In this document: positions 6,195 to 8,396 of the stretch, piece by piece
Layout of the letters: every line of letters begins with the position of its first letter
How positions within the stretch are numbered: the stretch's first letter is position 1
Assembly (NCBI RefSeq): GCF_938010505.1
Contig: NZ_CALLVP010000117.1
Location: 1 to 8,396 of the forward strand
DNA from: an uncultured Veillonella sp.
GTDB taxonomy: Bacteria; Bacillota; Negativicutes; Veillonellales; Veillonellaceae
Direction: 5' to 3'
Length of the DNA: 8,396 nucleotides
Notes under the pieces: model-generated
The model's database searches: none
Told to the model about the DNA's origin: nothing
The model's input: the letters and a program-made list of their open reading frames with translations, nothing else
Translations under genes and position numbers: made by a program

Positions 6195-7478
6195 CTATTC
6201 CCCATTATGACCGCCTACCAAGGTGTTTCTAAAGCGCATGGTTCCTTCCTCTTGTAAGCTCGATGCACGCAAAATAGAATTCTTACCAAACTGTTCCTTA
6301 ATGGATAGCATAGCCTCTTGTACCTGTCGTTCCTTTTCCTCTGCATTTGTAGTAAGAGTGCTAAATAGGTCCACCTCTTGAGGTATGGCGGATCGATTGA
6401 CTAAATTTTCAAAGCTGATTCCTATGCGGCGGATAAGCTCATTTTTATGGCAATGCTGCTCATATAATTTAATAACTGCAGCCGTCAACGTTTGTAGAGA
6501 ATCTGTGTACTGCTTAAGCTTTTTAGAACCCCCTGTAGAGCGCATCCTTTCATCAGCATAGCCGATATGGACATGAATGTGATTCGTGACCCCTTTGATT
6601 TGTAAAAGCTCTAACACCAAGGACTCTACCATTTCGCGCATAGGCACGTATACCTCTTCATAGGTATAATTACGCAACAAAATCTGACTGTGCGAGATAG
6701 AGTGCTTAATAGGTCGATACGCATGGATATCCGCAATCGTACAAGGCTCACGGCCCCAAGCATGATCGATTATGAGCTCTGCATTAACGCCGAACTCCTT
6801 ATACAACTTCGCCTCAGGCACTAAGGTAACTCCATGCAAATCATAGGCACCATATTTATGTAGTCGATTAGCTATGCCCTTACCAATCTGCCATATATCG
6901 GTCAAGGGCTGGTGATACCAGATTTTCTCTTTAAATAAGCTTTCATCAAGATAGCCTATAAAATCAGGCGCATGTTTCGCCAAAATATCGAGGGCAATCT
7001 TGGCGAGAAACAGATTCGTTCCAATCCCAACGGTAGCATAAATCTTCGTTGCCGCTAGCACCGCATCGAGCAACATCTGCGCCAACTGACGAGGCGTCTT
7101 TTTATATAGTGGTAAATAGGGCGTGATATCGATGAAATACTCGTCGATAGAGTACACATGTACATCCTCAGGCGCCACATACTTGAGCAAGGTTCCATAA
7201 ATCTCAGCAGACACCTGCATATACCGCTTCATATGTGGCTTCACCGTCAAATACTCAATATGCGGTGGAATCTGAAATAATCGACTGCGATTTTTAACAC
7301 CTAACTTTTTTAAGGCAGGAGAAATAGCCAACGTAATAGCCCCCTTGCCACGAGAACCATCGGCCACCACCAGAGGTGTTGTAAACGGATCCAGTCCCAA
7401 ATCGGCGCATTCTACAGACGCATAAAAACACTTCAAATCAATGCACATATACAACCGATCCGTATCAGCTGACCCCAT
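6195..7478 (-). CDS. Y-family translesion DNA polymerase (UvrX/DinB/UmuC type)
   Basis: This 427-residue cytoplasmic polymerase copies past damaged bases. The palm carries CIDLKCFYASVE (12-23) with catalytic D14 and the F18/Y19 pair at the sugar-selecting gate, and YSIDE (109-113) with D112 and E113. The segment KNRSRLFQIP (62-71) is typical of the Gram-positive UvrX branch. A helix-hairpin-helix lies around 191-217 (DIWQIGKGIANRL), and the little-finger domain follows to about 365. QEVDLF (367-372) is a plausible sliding-clamp-binding motif. All three acidic active-site residues are present, so it should be active. The open frame starts 18 codons earlier, but GGGAGG lies seven bases before the ATG at 7478. 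It leads an operon with the YolD-like gene, behind a promoter with a LexA-like box. Confidence 0.93.
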   Translation of the reverse strand: MGSADTDRLYMCIDLKCFYASVECADLGLDPFTTPLVVADGSRGKGAITLAISPALKKLGVKNRSRLFQIPPHIEYLTVKPHMKRYMQVSAEIYGTLLKYVAPEDVHVYSIDEYFIDITPYLPLYKKTPRQLAQMLLDAVLAATKIYATVGIGTNLFLAKIALDILAKHAPDFIGYLDESLFKEKIWYHQPLTDIWQIGKGIANRLHKYGAYDLHGVTLVPEAKLYKEFGVNAELIIDHAWGREPCTIADIHAYRPIKHSISHSQILLRNYTYEEVYVPMREMVESLVLELLQIKGVTNHIHVHIGYADERMRSTGGSKKLKQYTDSLQTLTAAVIKLYEQHCHKNELIRRIGISFENLVNRSAIPQEVDLFSTLTTNAEEKERQVQEAMLSIKEQFGKNSILRASSLQEEGTMRFRNTLVGGHNGE

Positions 7479-7483
7479 ACAAA

Positions 7484-7492
7484 CACCTCCCT
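7484..7492 (-). promoter_or_regulatory. Ribosome binding site that sets the polymerase start
   Basis: AGGGAGGTG lies just before the ATG at 7478, with seven bases between GGGAGG and the ATG. It favours this start over the longer frame beginning at 7532. Confidence 0.85.
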
Positions 7493-7548
7493 GAACCGCT
7501 AAAGAACTGGCTTTTACAAAAATTAAGAACACAAGAATTTGTATGACT

Positions 7549-7577
7549 AGTATAACAAAAATTCACAGTATTTTCAA
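7549..7577 (-). promoter_or_regulatory. Promoter of the polymerase/yolD-like operon
   Basis: TTGAAA at 7577-7572 (five of six consensus bases), a 17-bp spacer and TATACT at 7554-7549 (five of six), with TG one base before the -10 box. The expected start is near 7542, giving a leader of about 64 nt. Confidence 0.75.
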
Positions 7578-7588
7578 ACATATGTTTG
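7575..7588. promoter_or_regulatory. LexA-like SOS box overlapping the -35 element
   Basis: The perfect 14-bp palindrome CAAACATATGTTTG differs from the Bacillus LexA (DinR) box CGAACATATGTTCG only by one symmetrical change in each arm. It overlaps the -35 box of the polymerase operon, so a bound repressor would block RNA polymerase. A damage-tolerance polymerase is a typical SOS target. The lexA gene is not in the window. Confidence 0.72.
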
Positions 7589-7614
7589 TTATTATAAAAG
7601 TAAATTTTGAACAT

Positions 7615-7655
7615 AAAAAATCCCAAGCCTTAACTATATAGTTAGGACTCAGGAT
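7615..7655 (-). terminator. Terminator of the membrane-protein gene
   Basis: An imperfect hairpin is built on the 14-bp palindrome TAACTATATAGTTA, with outer pairs ATCC/GGAT and two interior mismatched spots. It is followed on the minus strand by six T residues. It starts about 15 bp after the stop codon at 7670 and separates this gene from the polymerase operon. Confidence 0.8.
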
Positions 7656-7669
7656 AAAATATATCTATT

Positions 7670-8137
7670 TTAAAGAGAAAAACGAACACCTTGTGATTTA
7701 AACCTTTTTGGATTTTCCACTAGCTGCTTATAAATATCAAGTGCCTTTGATGTTTCTAAACTTTTAATCGGTTGTAAGATCATCTTATTGCCGTAATACT
7801 GCTGCTGTAACTCATTAAACTTATTTATACTTTCGATATCTTGTGGATTTAAATAATATACATGAATGATATTATTCTTCTGGTTGATGGTCAAATAAAT
7901 ATTATCTCCTATCGCATAAATTTCATCATCAATAATAATCATAGAGCTACCTTTATTAATAAGATATACATTATATGCTTTATCAAAAATAGTGTTATGT
8001 CTACTCTCTACTACATATCGATATTGCAAATCATGAAATAACCATCCTCCACCGATGAGGAAAAATAAACCAAATATAACTAATAATCCACTTGATAATT
8101 GTAGTAAACTCCTAAAAAACTCAGCTATTACTTTCAT
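7670..8137 (-). CDS. Unrecognised small membrane-anchored protein
   Basis: I do not recognise this 155-residue protein. Residues 1-10 are short and carry K2 and R9. A single hydrophobic helix at about 11-34 includes FGLFFLIGGGWLF, and there is no cleavage-like or lipobox cysteine pattern. The remaining roughly 115 residues are soluble, alternating beta-like strands (VYLINKGSSMIIID, IYAIGDNIYLTI, IIHVYYL) with a Q/N/Y-rich helical segment (100-120). The positive-inside rule suggests the C-terminal part faces outward, but this is weak. The open frame runs to a TTG at 8161 with no ribosome site; the ATG at 8137 follows GGAAAAAGAG, so I start there, though that site is weak. It has its own predicted promoter and terminator, so it is probably a single-gene unit. 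Confidence 0.7.
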   Translation of the reverse strand: MKVIAEFFRSLLQLSSGLLVIFGLFFLIGGGWLFHDLQYRYVVESRHNTIFDKAYNVYLINKGSSMIIIDDEIYAIGDNIYLTINQKNNIIHVYYLNPQDIESINKFNELQQQYYGNKMILQPIKSLETSKALDIYKQLVENPKRFKSQGVRFSL

Positions 8138-8179
8138 AATCTCTTTTTCCCAACAATACAATGAAAACTATCTAGTTCA

Positions 8180-8209
8180 ATTATATATTGATGGGACTTA
8201 TTTTGCTAA
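8180..8209 (-). promoter_or_regulatory. Likely promoter of the membrane-protein gene
   Basis: A perfect TATAAT at 8185-8180 and a weak TTAGCA at 8209-8204 have an 18-bp spacer on the minus strand. Transcription would start near 8173, about 36 nt before the ATG. The promoter lies inside the left arm of the long inverted repeat. Confidence 0.5.
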
Positions 8210-8215
8210 CGTAAT

Positions 8216-8288
8216 ACAAAAAGAGCACCACCTATCGAGGGGCGACTTACGTGTCGTTTGGAGCCACGAGATAGGTGGTGCTTTTTTG
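8216..8288. terminator. Bidirectional terminator hairpin at the centre of the long inverted repeat
   Basis: A perfect 12-bp stem GCACCACCTATC/GATAGGTGGTGC lies at 8225-8236 and 8270-8281, with a 33-nt loop. T-runs follow on both strands: six T on the plus strand and TCTTTTT on the minus strand. The loop holds its own small hairpin, CGAC/GTCG around TTACGT. It most likely ends transcripts coming from the gene at the right edge; no plus-strand gene is seen that would need it. Confidence 0.85.
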
Positions 8289-8351
8289 TAACTAAGTTGT
8301 CGAAATAAAATTGGGCCCCATCAATATATAAGAACTAACTAATAGTTTTCA

Positions 8352-8396
8352 TTATTGTTCCGGCCCTAGGTCTCGGAATTCTACGTCTCTAAATTG
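8352..8396 (-). CDS. Possible C-terminal end of a gene running off the right edge
   Basis: On the minus strand one frame is open from the window edge for 14 codons, ending QFRDVEFRDLGPEQ and TAA at 8354-8352; the other two frames have stops. The residues look protein-like but are too few to identify. The strong terminator hairpin some 65 bp further on is where the end of such a gene's transcript would be expected. Confidence 0.4.
   Translation of the reverse strand, partial: QFRDVEFRDLGPEQ

Larger units (their letters stand above)
8152..8359. repeat. 208-bp imperfect inverted repeat
   Basis: The left arm, from AACAATACAATGAAAACTAT, matches the reverse complement of the right arm, from AACAATAATGAAAACTAT. 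Both arms continue through TTATATATTGATGGG (15 bp exact), a weaker AT-rich part, and ACAAAAA to the central stem GCACCACCTATC. Each arm is about 85-90 bp and I judge identity at roughly three quarters by eye. The left end stops about 15 bp before the membrane-protein start, and the right end covers a possible stop codon of the gene beyond. It may be a miniature inverted-repeat element or an inverted duplication around a terminator. No clear target-site duplication is seen. Confidence 0.75.

Noticed and set aside
8055..8291. 78-codon plus-strand open frame
   Set aside because: It starts antisense within the membrane-protein gene and ends in the terminator hairpin. There is no plausible ribosome site.
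1..8396. CRISPR array, insertion sequence with transposase, phage or toxin-antitoxin genes
   Set aside because: No regularly spaced repeats, transposase motifs or small paired toxin/antitoxin frames were seen on either strand.

Overview
The window looks like a stretch of chromosome from an AT-rich bacterium that uses strong Gram-positive-type Shine-Dalgarno sequences (AAGGAGG-like) and a Bacillus-type LexA box. The gene styles would fit a Negativicute such as Veillonella. That assignment is inference from protein style and base composition, not from a marker gene. Every gene I can support lies on the minus strand, so the window reads from right to left.

Reading right to left: (1) At the edge (8352-8396) there may be the last 14 codons of an unidentified gene. 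(2) Positions 8152-8359 form a 208-bp imperfect inverted repeat. At its centre is a strong bidirectional terminator hairpin, and its left arm carries the likely promoter of the next gene. (3) A small, unrecognised, membrane-anchored protein (7670-8137) ends in a clear terminator. (4) A two-gene DNA-damage-tolerance operon follows: a Y-family (UvrX/DinB/UmuC-type) polymerase (6195-7478) and a YolD-like protein (5812-6138). Its promoter has a LexA-like palindrome overlapping the -35 box. (5) A fused permease/substrate-binding ABC importer subunit of the OpuC/ProWX/EgtU type (4096-5628) has no ATPase subunit beside it. (6) A P1B-2 Zn/Cd/Pb-exporting ATPase (1712-3841) has a near-consensus promoter and an ArsR/SmtB-type operator at the predicted transcription start. 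(7) A CorA-family channel (314-1267) has GTN in place of the usual GMN signature. (8) A tRNA-Ser(UGA) gene (80-168) closes the window.

Two genes handle divalent metal ions (the exporter and the CorA-family protein), but each has its own promoter and terminator, so they look like separate units. The polymerase pair is the only convincing operon. Several starts were moved inward from the longest open frame because a good ribosome site sits before the inner ATG: CorA (1267), polymerase (7478) and ABC importer (5628). The membrane protein start (8137) was also moved, on weaker evidence.

Nothing here amounts to an obviously new multi-gene system. The most unusual items are the 208-bp inverted repeat, the GTN CorA variant, the importer without an ATPase, and two promoters whose regulators (ArsR-type and LexA) must be encoded elsewhere.
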